From Mycolicibacterium porcinum (GTDB lineage Bacteria; Actinomycetota; Actinomycetes; Mycobacteriales; Mycobacteriaceae): a stretch of DNA of 64,000 nucleotides. Position 1 is the first letter of the stretch, and each line of letters opens with the position of its first letter. Location: positions 35,761-99,760 of the forward strand of contig MVIG01000017.1 of NCBI GenBank assembly GCA_002086835.1, read 5' to 3'. The notes below the pieces were generated by a model. It was not told the origin of the DNA. It worked only from the letters and a program-made list of their open reading frames with translations, and made no database searches. This document shows, one piece after another, positions 17,237 to 24,994 of this stretch. The position numbers and the translations under genes were made by a program.

Positions 17237-19102
17237 CTATGTGTTCGTCGCACGTTGCGTCAGGTCGTAGATGGTGGTGCCGTCGACGACGGCCGGGTTG
17301 TAATGGGCCTGCACCCATTCCGCGATCTCGGTGGCGGCCTGGCTGCCGCTGGGGGTGTGTCCGCCGAAGCCGCCGGCCATGATGCGGGACCGGATGAAGA
17401 AGTGGATCGCACCGTCGTCGACGAGCTGCTGGAACTCCTGGAGCGTCGGCGCCGGATCGGTGCCGTTGAACCCGCCGACAGCCATTACCGGTGCGCGGGT
17501 GGCCAATTGGTAACCGGCGGCGTTCGAGGAACCCACCACGGCTGCCGCCCATTGATAGCGGTCGGCGTCGGCGGCCAGGGTCGCGGTCAGGGCGGGCCCG
17601 GGTACCGGGGCCGCGAACATTCCGCCGAAACCCCCACCCCGGGACGGCCCGACAGACGGTATCGCCCCGCTGTGCGGGCTGGCCGCGGTGGCGATCGAGT
17701 ACGCAGCCGGACCGGCCAGGCAGGCCGCGATGGCCAGCGCCGCAACTGTCCGCGTCATCGGGCGGTCGAACCGTCCGACCACGAGCAGAAGCACCGCCGC
17801 ACCCACTCCCATCACCGCCACCGCGGCCCGCAGCCACGGATACGGATCGTCGTGGCGGGACAGCAGCACCGCGGCCAGGATCGCGGTCACCAGCACGGCA
17901 CCCGACATCGCCGTGGCAGCGCGGATATCCGCCCGGTACTGCCACAGCTGCACCGCGCCGATCCCGACCACAGCGCCGATCGCCGGGGCGAGCGCCACGG
18001 TGTAGTACGGATGCACGATGCCGTTCATGAAGCTGAACACCACCGCGGTGACCAGCAGCCAACCACCCCACAGGATCAGCGCGGCACGGGCAGGATCGGT
18101 GCGGGCCGCGCGGCGAGTCAGGTACAGGCCGGCGACCAGGCAGATCAGGGCCGCCGGCAGCAGCCAGGCGATGTCGGCGCCCATCTGCGACGCGAACAAA
18201 CGGCCGGGTCCGACATCGAAGTTTAGGTTGCCGAGGCCGCCGGTCTCGTCCCCGGTCAGACGACCCAAACCGTTGTAGCCCAAGGCCAATTCGATGATGC
18301 TGTCGTTCTGTGAACCGCCGATGTAGGGCCGGGCCGACGCCGGCCACAGCTCCACCAGCACCAGGTACCAGCCGCCGCTGACGACCATGGCGGCACCCGC
18401 GGTGACGACATCGAGCACACGGCGCCCCAGCGGACGGTCACCGGCCACCAGGGCCGCGGCGGCGAACGCCGGCAGCACCAGGAACGCCTGCAGCATCTTG
18501 GCCAGGAAGCCGAAACCCACCGCCATTCCCGCACCGACGAACCACCAACGGCTGGAGTCTTTTTCGATTCCACGCTGCACGCAGTAGCCCGCTGTCACGA
18601 GCAGCAGCACCAGGAGTGCGTCGGGATTGTTGAACCGGAAGATCAACGCGGCCACCGGGGTCAGTGCCAGCACGGCACCGGCCAGCAGGCCGGCCCACGG
18701 TCCGGCGGCTCGGCGCACCGCCGCGTAGAGCACCGCGACCGCAGCGACACCCATCAGTGCCTGCGGGACCAGGACGCTCCACGAGTTCAGCCCGAACAGG
18801 CGCACCGAGATGTCGATGATCCACAACGCAGCGGGTGTCTTGTCGACGGTGATGGCGTTGCCCGCGTCGCTCGACCCGAACAGCATGGCGGTCCAGTCCT
18901 GGGCTCCGGCCTGCGCGGCGGCCGAATAGAACGCGTTGGCCCAGCCACTGCTCGACAGGTTCCACAGGTAGAGCACGGCGGTGCCGGCCAACAACGCGGC
19001 AAGCGCAAGACGCTGGCGAACCGGCGTGGGACGATCGGGCCCCGGATGGTCAGGCGTTGCCGTCGGGACCTCGACAGCGGGATCTGCGGCAACGAGGGTC
19101 AC
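17237..19102 (-). CDS. ArnT/PMT-like membrane glycosyltransferase, copy 2
   Basis: This 621-aa polytopic GT-C protein is paralogous to the copy at 13967-15898. Shared landmarks are the loop GNAITVDKTPAALW, the segment FRFNNPDALLVLLLVTAGY and the C-terminal soluble domain with MAVGGFNGTDPAPTLQEFQQ and the ending VVDGTTIYDLT. It lacks the long Gly-Pro insertion of copy 1. About 11-12 transmembrane helices are visible. It lies 55 nt upstream of the GT2-GtrA gene and 22 nt downstream of the TcrY-like kinase, so one transcript is likely. Two copies suggest two acceptors or a heteromeric enzyme. Confidence 0.85.
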   Translation of the reverse strand: MTLVAADPAVEVPTATPDHPGPDRPTPVRQRLALAALLAGTAVLYLWNLSSSGWANAFYSAAAQAGAQDWTAMLFGSSDAGNAITVDKTPAALWIIDISVRLFGLNSWSVLVPQALMGVAAVAVLYAAVRRAAGPWAGLLAGAVLALTPVAALIFRFNNPDALLVLLLVTAGYCVQRGIEKDSSRWWFVGAGMAVGFGFLAKMLQAFLVLPAFAAAALVAGDRPLGRRVLDVVTAGAAMVVSGGWYLVLVELWPASARPYIGGSQNDSIIELALGYNGLGRLTGDETGGLGNLNFDVGPGRLFASQMGADIAWLLPAALICLVAGLYLTRRAARTDPARAALILWGGWLLVTAVVFSFMNGIVHPYYTVALAPAIGAVVGIGAVQLWQYRADIRAATAMSGAVLVTAILAAVLLSRHDDPYPWLRAAVAVMGVGAAVLLLVVGRFDRPMTRTVAALAIAACLAGPAAYSIATAASPHSGAIPSVGPSRGGGFGGMFAAPVPGPALTATLAADADRYQWAAAVVGSSNAAGYQLATRAPVMAVGGFNGTDPAPTLQEFQQLVDDGAIHFFIRSRIMAGGFGGHTPSGSQAATEIAEWVQAHYNPAVVDGTTIYDLTQRATNT

Positions 19103-19124
19103 CAGTCCATGTTTGCCGGGGCCG

Positions 19125-20720
19125 CTAGGTGTCGGATTGGTCCGTCCTGTGTGTGCGCTGTGAGCTCGTCCCGGGGAGCCGCACCACGAACTCGGTCGAC
19201 CCCGGCGAGCTGCTCACCTCGATCGTGCCGCCGTGGGCCTTCACCACCGCGGCCACGATCGCCAGCCCCAGCCCGGTACTGCCCTCGCGTCGCGAGCGAG
19301 ACGAGTCGCCGCGGGCGAACCGTTCGAACACGTCGGGCAGTAGCCCCGGCGGTATGCCGGGGCCGTCGTCGGCGACGGCGATCAGCACCGCGTCGGGCTC
19401 GGACTTCAACGACACGGTGACCGAAGTCCCGGCAGGGGTGTGGGCGCGGGCATTGGCCAGCAGATTCGCCAACACCTGATGCAGGCGGGCCTCGTCGCCC
19501 TCGACCACCACCGGATCCTCGGGCAGGTCCAGCGACCACTGGTGGTCGGGGCCGGCGACGTGAGCGTCGCTGACCGAGTCGACCACGAGCCGCGACAGGT
19601 CCACGCTCTCGCGTTCCAGCGGCCGGCCTGCGTCGAGGCGGGCCAGCAGCAGCATGTCCTCCACCAGTTGCGTCATACGCGTCGTCTCCGACTCCACGCG
19701 GTTCATCGCGTGGGCCACATCGGCGGGCAGGTCATCCCGTTTGCGCTGGGCGAGTTCGGTGTAGCCCCTGATGGCCGCCAGCGGCGTCCGCAACTCATGG
19801 CTGGCATCGGCGACGAACTGGCGGACCCGCGTCTCACTCGCGTGGCGCGCCGAGAGCGCGCTGGCGATGCGGTCGAGCATCCGGTTGAGCGAGGTGCCCA
19901 GCTGGCCGACTTCGGTGTGGGCGCTGACCGGGTCGACGGGGACGATCGGCGTGGGCAGCTGCACCTCGCCGCGGTCGAGTTCGAGATCGGCCACCCTGCG
20001 TGCCGCGGCCGAAACCCGTGACAGCGGCGCGAGTTGGTGCCGGATGATCAGGATTCCGGCGACGGTGGCGGCGAGCAGTGCGATGAGCGCCAGCACACAG
20101 AACATGCCGAGCACCCACAGCAGCGTGTCGTCGACGATGGCGGTCGGCAGCCCGGTCACGATGGTCTGCGGGCCGCCGTGGCGTGGGTGCAGACCGATCA
20201 ACCGGTAACGGCCCAAGCCGTCGAGGTCCACAGTCTCGGGCACCCTGGTCGCCGGTATCTGCGAAAGTTGTTCAGCTGCAGTTGCGCTCACCGCGACCCG
20301 CTCGCCTTCGGCCGTGATCACCCCGGCGTCGACGGGACGGTTGGGCGACACCACCGCGCCGACCATCCGGGCGGCCTGTCCGGGGGCGTTGAGGAACCCG
20401 GGACCGGGGCCGTCCTCCGGATCGAACGGGACGCGATGGTGACCGCGGGTCCCCGGCGGCGGTGGGAATCCCGGTGGCGGGGGCGGCAACTCGAAGATGG
20501 CCGCTGAGCGCCTGCCGGCCTCGATGAGCTGATCGTCGAGCTGGTTCATCAGAAATCGTTGCAGCGCAAACTCGGTGGCGACGCCGATGCTGACGCACAC
20601 CACCGCCAGCAGTACCACCTGGGTGACCACCAGCCGGGCGCGCAGCGACCAGGTTCGCGGTGACCACCACCGAGTGGCTCCGGGCCCGGCAGCCACCTCA
20701 GCGCGCGGGACGGAGGACAT
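19125..20720 (-). CDS. tcrY: TcrY-like sensor histidine kinase
   Basis: This approximately 531-aa kinase has a transmembrane segment near residues 30-52 and a periplasmic sensor domain with a Pro/Gly-rich stretch (LPPPPPGFPPPPG). A second membrane segment, WVLGMFCVLALIALLAATVA, follows, then HAMP, HisKA (phospho-acceptor His in ASHELRTPLAAIRGY) and HATPase with DDGPGIPPGLLPDVFERF and GLGLAIV. It is co-directional with and overlaps the TcrX-like regulator by about 23 nt. It is longer than the roughly 475-aa TcrY recalled from M. tuberculosis, mostly in the sensor. The symbol is tentative and rests on the partner regulator. Confidence 0.8.
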   Translation of the reverse strand: MSSVPRAEVAAGPGATRWWSPRTWSLRARLVVTQVVLLAVVCVSIGVATEFALQRFLMNQLDDQLIEAGRRSAAIFELPPPPPGFPPPPGTRGHHRVPFDPEDGPGPGFLNAPGQAARMVGAVVSPNRPVDAGVITAEGERVAVSATAAEQLSQIPATRVPETVDLDGLGRYRLIGLHPRHGGPQTIVTGLPTAIVDDTLLWVLGMFCVLALIALLAATVAGILIIRHQLAPLSRVSAAARRVADLELDRGEVQLPTPIVPVDPVSAHTEVGQLGTSLNRMLDRIASALSARHASETRVRQFVADASHELRTPLAAIRGYTELAQRKRDDLPADVAHAMNRVESETTRMTQLVEDMLLLARLDAGRPLERESVDLSRLVVDSVSDAHVAGPDHQWSLDLPEDPVVVEGDEARLHQVLANLLANARAHTPAGTSVTVSLKSEPDAVLIAVADDGPGIPPGLLPDVFERFARGDSSRSRREGSTGLGLAIVAAVVKAHGGTIEVSSSPGSTEFVVRLPGTSSQRTHRTDQSDT

Positions 20721-21444
20721 AACCCGCACCGCGCAGCGTGTGGATCATCGGTTCGCGTCCGCTGTCGATCTTCTTGCGCAGATACGAGACATACAGTTCG
20801 ACGATGTTGGACCGGCCGCCGAAGTCGTAGCTCCACACCCGGTCCAGGATCTGCGCCTTGCTCAACACGCGCTTGGCGTTGCGCATCATGAACCGCAGCA
20901 GTTCGAACTCGGTGGCGGTCAGCGTGATCACCTCACCGCCGCGCGTCACCTCATGGCTGTCCTCATCGAGCACGAGATCGCCGACGATGATCTTGGCGCC
21001 GCCGTCTTCGCTGGTCACCCCGGTACGCCGGAGCAGCGCCCGCAATCGCAGCACCACTTCCTCCAGGCTGAACGGCTTGGTGACGTAGTCGTCGCCGCCC
21101 GCGGTGAGGCCCGCGATCCGGTCCTCCACCGAATCCTTGGCGGTCAGCAGCAGCAAGGGCAGCCCGGGGATCTGCTCACGCAGCTTGCGCAGGACCTCCA
21201 GCCCGCTCATGTCGGGCAGCATCACGTCGAGGACGACCACATCGGGCGGGTTCTCCCGGGCCGCGGCGATCGCGCTGGCGCCGTCCCCGGCCGTCGTGAT
21301 GTCCCAGCCCTCGTAGCGCAGCGCCATGGAGACCAGTTCGGCCAGCACAGGTTCGTCGTCGACCACCAGGACCTGGATCGGGTTGCCGTCGGCACGTCGC
21401 ATCACGGCGCGCCCGGACTCGGAATCGGTGCCATTGGTCGTCAT
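20698..21444 (-). CDS. tcrX: TcrX-like OmpR-family response regulator
   Basis: This 248-aa regulator has a receiver domain (acidic pocket VDDEP, phospho-acceptor Asp in VVLDVMLPDMSG, conserved Lys in YVTKPFS). The winged-helix DNA-binding domain ends IVELYVSYLRKKIDSGREP. From the internal Met at 21402 the product would be 234 aa, the length recalled for M. tuberculosis TcrX, and the sequence matches that protein closely from memory. ATG 21444 and GTG 21450 are earlier starts. It heads the operon with the kinase and three glycosyltransferases. The 130-nt divergent region contains an inverted repeat and is the probable autoregulatory site. Confidence 0.85.
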   Translation of the reverse strand: MTTNGTDSESGRAVMRRADGNPIQVLVVDDEPVLAELVSMALRYEGWDITTAGDGASAIAAARENPPDVVVLDVMLPDMSGLEVLRKLREQIPGLPLLLLTAKDSVEDRIAGLTAGGDDYVTKPFSLEEVVLRLRALLRRTGVTSEDGGAKIIVGDLVLDEDSHEVTRGGEVITLTATEFELLRFMMRNAKRVLSKAQILDRVWSYDFGGRSNIVELYVSYLRKKIDSGREPMIHTLRGAGYVLRPAR

Positions 21445-21505
21445 GCTCACCCGCCCAGTATTCGCCCGCTCGATAGGCCCGGACTTAGCGCTGTCTATGT
21501 GCCAG

Positions 21506-21558
21506 CTGTGAAAGCCGGCCCATAATCGGCGCAGAGCAGGTTTACAGCCGGCTCACAG
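21506..21558. promoter_or_regulatory. Inverted repeat in the tcrX divergent promoter region
   Basis: CTGTGA-AA-GCCGGC (21506-21519) is mirrored by GCCGGCTCACAG (21547-21558) across 27 nt. The pair lies between the start of the TcrX-like gene and that of the divergent secreted protein. OmpR-family regulators commonly bind paired half-sites in such positions. TcrX binding is inferred, not shown. Confidence 0.4.
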
Positions 21559-21581
21559 GCAACACCTGCACCGTGGACCGC

Positions 21582-22025
21582 ATGAGCATCCGACACACAG
21601 CCGCTGCGGTCGGCATCGCGGCGGCGATTGCCGGGCTCGGCGGCACGGCGATCTACGCCGCCACCGGCAGCCACAGCTCGGGCTTCCCCGGGCCGCCGCC
21701 GGGAATGGGCGGACCGGGGATGGACGGGCCGCGAGACCGTCCCGATCCGGCGACCGTCCACAGCGAGGCGGTGCTGGCCGACCATGACGGTGGCTACACC
21801 ACGACGCTGACGCAGACGGGCACGATCACCGCACTGACCGCCACCTCGGTCACGGTGCGCAGCAACGACGGGTTCGTCCAGAGTTACGCGTTGCCACCCT
21901 CCGCCGACACCCCGTTCGGCGTCGACGACCGGGTCGTGGTCCGGGCCACCCGCACCGGCGCGGCAGCGACCGACAAGCCGACCGTGACGAGCATCGGGGA
22001 GGCCCCGGGCCGGCCCCTCCCCTAG
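21582..22025 (+). CDS. Small secreted protein with Pro/Gly-rich linker and OB-like domain
   Basis: This 147-aa protein starts at ATG 21582 (GTG 21573 is possible). A signal or anchor helix occupies residues 5-27. A linker rich in Pro, Gly and Met (FPGPPPGMGGPGMDGP) follows, then a beta-rich domain, GTITALTATSVTVRSNDGF, running to VDDRVVVRATRTG. That pattern resembles DUF5666-like OB folds. The function is unknown. It is divergent from the TcrX-like regulator, so it may be a target, and it converges with the last mini-protein gene with a 4-nt overlap. Its linker composition resembles that of the kinase sensor and of glycosyltransferase copy 1. Confidence 0.7.
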   Translation: MSIRHTAAAVGIAAAIAGLGGTAIYAATGSHSSGFPGPPPGMGGPGMDGPRDRPDPATVHSEAVLADHDGGYTTTLTQTGTITALTATSVTVRSNDGFVQSYALPPSADTPFGVDDRVVVRATRTGAAATDKPTVTSIGEAPGRPLP

Positions 22026-22258
22026 TTGCCGTACCCGTCGGGCAGTTCCACCTTCACCGTCGGTTTCGCGAAGGACGTCTCCAGCTCACTGGGAGCCGTT
22101 GTCTTGGTCACGGTTTCACCGACATTGACCGCAGGTACCGCTCCACTCGTCGGGGCCTGGGCCATCATGGCGCCGACGGCGCCCATCGTTGCCAGTGCGA
22201 TCGCTCCGACACCGGCCATCACGTAGTTGGTCCGCTTGTTGCGTTCGTCTCCTGTCAC
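22022..22258 (-). CDS. Tandem mini-protein C, exported, Thr/Pro tail
   Basis: This 78-aa product starts at GTG 22258. It has a basic N-terminus, one hydrophobic helix (VMAGVGAIALATMGAVGAMM) and a tail with VNVGETVTKTTAPSELETS followed by KPTVKVELPDGY. The tail matches that of two genes just upstream, so the three form a tandem paralogous family. It is the most diverged copy and lacks the final His. The function is unknown. It likely sits in or is exported across the inner membrane with its tail outside. Confidence 0.65.
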   Translation of the reverse strand: MTGDERNKRTNYVMAGVGAIALATMGAVGAMMAQAPTSGAVPAVNVGETVTKTTAPSELETSFAKPTVKVELPDGYGN

Positions 22259-22297
22259 AGCGACCTGCCTACCGCGTCCCGACGGGCGAGGTAAACC

Positions 22298-22312
22298 GGC
22301 CGGGTGCCGGCC
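22298..22312 (-). terminator. Short GC hairpin between mini-protein genes B and C
   Basis: GGCCGG-GTG-CCGGCC forms a perfect 6-bp stem with a 3-nt loop, lying between the stop of copy B and the start of copy C. It may attenuate or stabilise the transcript between cistrons. Confidence 0.35.
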
Positions 22313-22334
22313 CTGTCAACCGAATCAGCCTCGA

Positions 22335-22595
22335 TCAGTGCGGTGTGGCAAACCCGGACGGCGTGGTCGCCGAGACGGTTGGCGATGCCTCGGAGGTCTC
22401 CGGGGCCTTCGGCGGGGTCGTCTCGGTCACGGTCTGTCCCGTGGTGATTGCCGGCGGTTCGACCCGTTGCTGGGCGCCGACGTGACCACCGCCCATGCCG
22501 ATTCCGAGCACAGCTGTGGCTAATCCGCCGATGGCGCCGACGCCGGCGGAGATGAATTTCAGATTTCGCTGATTGTTTTCTTTGGCGCTACCCAT
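22335..22595 (-). CDS. Tandem mini-protein B, exported, Thr/Pro tail
   Basis: This 86-aa product has a polar basic N-terminus, a Gly-rich hydrophobic helix (about residues 15-35) and a tail with TTGQTVTETTPPKAPETSEA, ending TPSGFATPH. The tail is shared with copies A and C. Thr-Pro-Ala-rich stretches of this kind are typical of O-mannosylated mycobacterial exported proteins. The ATG has a strong GGGAGGTGA ribosome binding site, but that site is buried in a 14-bp hairpin. No known function. Confidence 0.7.
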   Translation of the reverse strand: MGSAKENNQRNLKFISAGVGAIGGLATAVLGIGMGGGHVGAQQRVEPPAITTGQTVTETTPPKAPETSEASPTVSATTPSGFATPH

Positions 22596-22600
22596 GCGCT

Positions 22601-22640
22601 CACCTCCCGCCGCCTCGTATATCCCCGGCGGCAGGAGGTG
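22601..22640 (-). promoter_or_regulatory. Intercistronic hairpin burying the ribosome binding site of copy B
   Basis: On the minus strand CACCTCCTGCCGCC pairs with GGCGGCGGGAGGTG over 14 bp (one mismatch) around a 12-nt loop. The 3' arm is the Shine-Dalgarno region of copy B, six bases before its ATG. It could regulate translation, or end transcription after copy A while still allowing read-through. Confidence 0.55.
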
Positions 22641-22657
22641 AAACCACTACCAAGCGA

Positions 22658-22921
22658 TCAATGCGTGACGGCGAACCCGGACGGCGGCGTGTAGCCGCGT
22701 ATCGAAGGAACTGCCATCGACACCACCGGCGCAGTCGGCGGCGTCGTGTCCGTGCTGGTCTGACCGAGGTTCATGTGGGATCCGGACGCCAGCGCCGGAG
22801 AACCGGCCCCTGAACCCACGTGCACGTCCGAGATCGCGCCGAACACGCCCAGCCCCACCACTGCCGCCCCACCGGCTACCGCAGCGATCACTTTCACCTT
22901 CTTGAGCCCGCTGACCTTCAT
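22658..22921 (-). CDS. Tandem mini-protein A, exported, Thr/Pro tail
   Basis: This 87-aa product begins with a basic stretch (MKVSGLKKVKV) followed by a hydrophobic helix (IAAVAGGAAVVGLGVFGAI). The tail HMNLGQTSTDTTPPTAPVVS ends in TPPSGFAVTH, nearly the same ending as copy B. It is the first of three tandem paralogs transcribed together, and it is divergent from oppB across 160 nt. The start ATG has little ribosome-binding complementarity. Function unknown; periplasmic exposure of the Thr/Pro tail is inferred. Confidence 0.68.
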   Translation of the reverse strand: MKVSGLKKVKVIAAVAGGAAVVGLGVFGAISDVHVGSGAGSPALASGSHMNLGQTSTDTTPPTAPVVSMAVPSIRGYTPPSGFAVTH

Positions 22922-23081
22922 GTATTTCAGTGAACGCCTGATTTCTATATCGAGGCTGTGTCTCGACTGTCAGTTCCCCACCGAGTGCGGGCGCGCCGAA
23001 ACATCACATCGCGCGCTGGCCGGTATCGGTTCGTCGCTGCTCTACCCTGTCTGGCATGCGGCCGTGGGTGGGAAGAACCGG

Positions 23082-24059
23082 ATGACGCGCTTCCTGGCGC
23101 GCCGGCTGCTCAACTACCTCGTGCTGCTGGCCCTGGCCTCGTTTCTGACGTTCACCCTCACCTCACTGAACTTCAAGCCCCTCGACAGCCTCGAGCAGCG
23201 CAATCCGCGGCCACCGCAGTCCGCGATCGACGCGAAACGGACCGAACTCGGCCTCGACCAGCCGATCCCGCTGCGCTACGCGAACTGGGCCGCGGACGCG
23301 GTCCGCGGCGACTTCGGCACCACCGTGACCGGCCAGCCGGTGGCCGACGAGTTGTGGCGACGCATCGGGGTGACCCTTCGGTTGCTGGTGATCGGCGCGA
23401 TCTCGGGCGCCGTGATCGGCGTGGTGGTCGGCGCCTGGGGAGCGATCCGCCAGTACCGGCTGTCGGACCGCGTCATCACCGTGTTGTCGCTGCTGGTGAT
23501 CAGCACGCCGTCGTTCGTGATCGCCAACATGCTGATCCTGGCCGCGCTCAACGTGAACTCGATTCTGGGCGTCCAGATCTTCGAGTACACGGGGGAAACC
23601 GCGCCGGTGCCGGTCGGCGGCGCCTGGGACCAGTTCGTCGACCGGCTACAGCACCTCGTGTTGCCGACGTTCACGCTCGCGCTGATGGCCATCGCCGGTT
23701 ACAGCCGGTATCAGCGCAACGCGATGCTCGACGTGCTCGGCCAGGACTTCATCCGCACCGCCCAGGCCAAAGGGCTGACCCGCAGGCGCGCGCTGTTCAA
23801 GCACGGGCTCCGCACCGCACTCATTCCGATGGCCACCCTGTTCGCCTACGGCGTGGCCGGGCTGGTCACCGGTTCGGTGTTCGTCGAGAAGATCTTCGGC
23901 TGGCACGGCATGGGTGAATGGGTGGTACAGGGCATCGCCACCCAGGACACCAACATCATCGCGGCCATCACCGTCTTCACCGGCACCGTGATCCTGGTTG
24001 CCGGCCTGCTTTCCGACGTCATCTACGCGATGCTCGACCCGAGGGTGCGTGTCACGTGA
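23082..24059 (+). CDS. oppB: Peptide ABC transporter permease OppB
   Basis: This 325-aa integral membrane permease has the N-terminal helix LLNYLVLLALASFLTFTL, a large periplasmic loop and five further helices. The inner-membrane transport signature is FIRTAQAKGLTRRRALFKHG, the EAA loop contacting the ATPase. ATG 23082 gives exactly 325 aa, the length recalled for Rv1283c. It is the first gene of an oppBCDA operon that imports peptides; in M. tuberculosis this system has been linked to glutathione and other peptide uptake. It overlaps oppC by 4 nt. Confidence 0.93.
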   Translation: MTRFLARRLLNYLVLLALASFLTFTLTSLNFKPLDSLEQRNPRPPQSAIDAKRTELGLDQPIPLRYANWAADAVRGDFGTTVTGQPVADELWRRIGVTLRLLVIGAISGAVIGVVVGAWGAIRQYRLSDRVITVLSLLVISTPSFVIANMLILAALNVNSILGVQIFEYTGETAPVPVGGAWDQFVDRLQHLVLPTFTLALMAIAGYSRYQRNAMLDVLGQDFIRTAQAKGLTRRRALFKHGLRTALIPMATLFAYGVAGLVTGSVFVEKIFGWHGMGEWVVQGIATQDTNIIAAITVFTGTVILVAGLLSDVIYAMLDPRVRVT

Positions 24060-24994
24060 CCCAGACTTCTGCCCCCACCGGTGGTGCCGCCGCGGCCCGC
24101 TCGGGTCTGCACGCCGAGGAATTCGCCACCCGGCGCACCCTGGTGTTCCGCCGGTTCCTGCGCAACCGGCCCGCCGTGGTGTCGCTGACGCTGCTGGTGA
24201 TTATGTTCGTCGCCTGCTACACGCTGCCATCGGTGCTGCCCTACAGCTATTCGGACCTCGACTACTACGCGCTGCAAGAGCCGCCGTCGGCGGATCACTG
24301 GTTCGGCACGAACGCGCTCGGGCAGGACATCTTCGCCCAAACCCTCCGCGGCATGCAGAAATCCATGCTGATCGGCCTGTGCGTGGCATTCATCTCGACG
24401 GTCATCGCCGCCACGGTCGGCTCGGTGGCCGGGTACTTTGGCGGCTGGCGCGATCGCACGCTGATGTGGATCGTCGACGTGCTGCTGGTGGTACCGAGCT
24501 TCATCCTGATCGCGATCGTCACGCCCCGGCTGAGCCAGTCCAATCGGGTGTTCTGGCTCATCGTGCTGCTCTCAGCGTTCAGCTGGATGATCAGTTCGCG
24601 CATCGTACGCGGGATGACGCTGAGCCTGCGCGAGCGCGAATTCGTCTTGGCTGCCCGGTATATGGGCGTCAGCAGCTGGCGCATCATCGTGCGGCACATC
24701 CTGCCGAATGTGGCGTCCATCCTGATCATCGACACCGCGCTCAACGTCGGCGTGGCGATCCTGTCCGAAACCGGTTTGAGTTACCTGGGATTCGGCATCC
24801 AGGCACCCGACGTCTCGCTGGGCACGCTGATCGCCGACGGCACCAAATCCGCCACCACGTTCCCCTGGGTGTTCCTGTTCCCGGCCGGGGTGCTGGTGCT
24901 GATCATCCTGTGCGCCAACCTGATCGGTGACGGCCTGCGCGACGCCATCGACCCCGGGAGCGGCCGGCTGCGGCGCAAGAAGGCACGCCGATGA
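24056..24994 (+). CDS. oppC: Peptide ABC transporter permease OppC
   Basis: This 312-aa permease begins at GTG 24056 in a GTGA overlap with the oppB stop. It has the N-terminal OppC segment [20 protein letters not shown], a loop with [19 protein letters not shown] typical of DppC/OppC proteins, and the EAA loop [20 protein letters not shown]. About six helices are predicted by eye. It pairs with OppB to form the translocation pore. The C-terminus overlaps oppD by 4 nt. Confidence 0.93.
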   Translation: MTQTSAPTGGAAAARSGLHAEEFATRRTLVFRRFLRNRPAVVSLTLLVIMFVACYTLPSVLPYSYSDLDYYALQEPPSADHWFGTNALGQDIFAQTLRGMQKSMLIGLCVAFISTVIAATVGSVAGYFGGWRDRTLMWIVDVLLVVPSFILIAIVTPRLSQSNRVFWLIVLLSAFSWMISSRIVRGMTLSLREREFVLAARYMGVSSWRIIVRHILPNVASILIIDTALNVGVAILSETGLSYLGFGIQAPDVSLGTLIADGTKSATTFPWVFLFPAGVLVLIILCANLIGDGLRDAIDPGSGRLRRKKARR

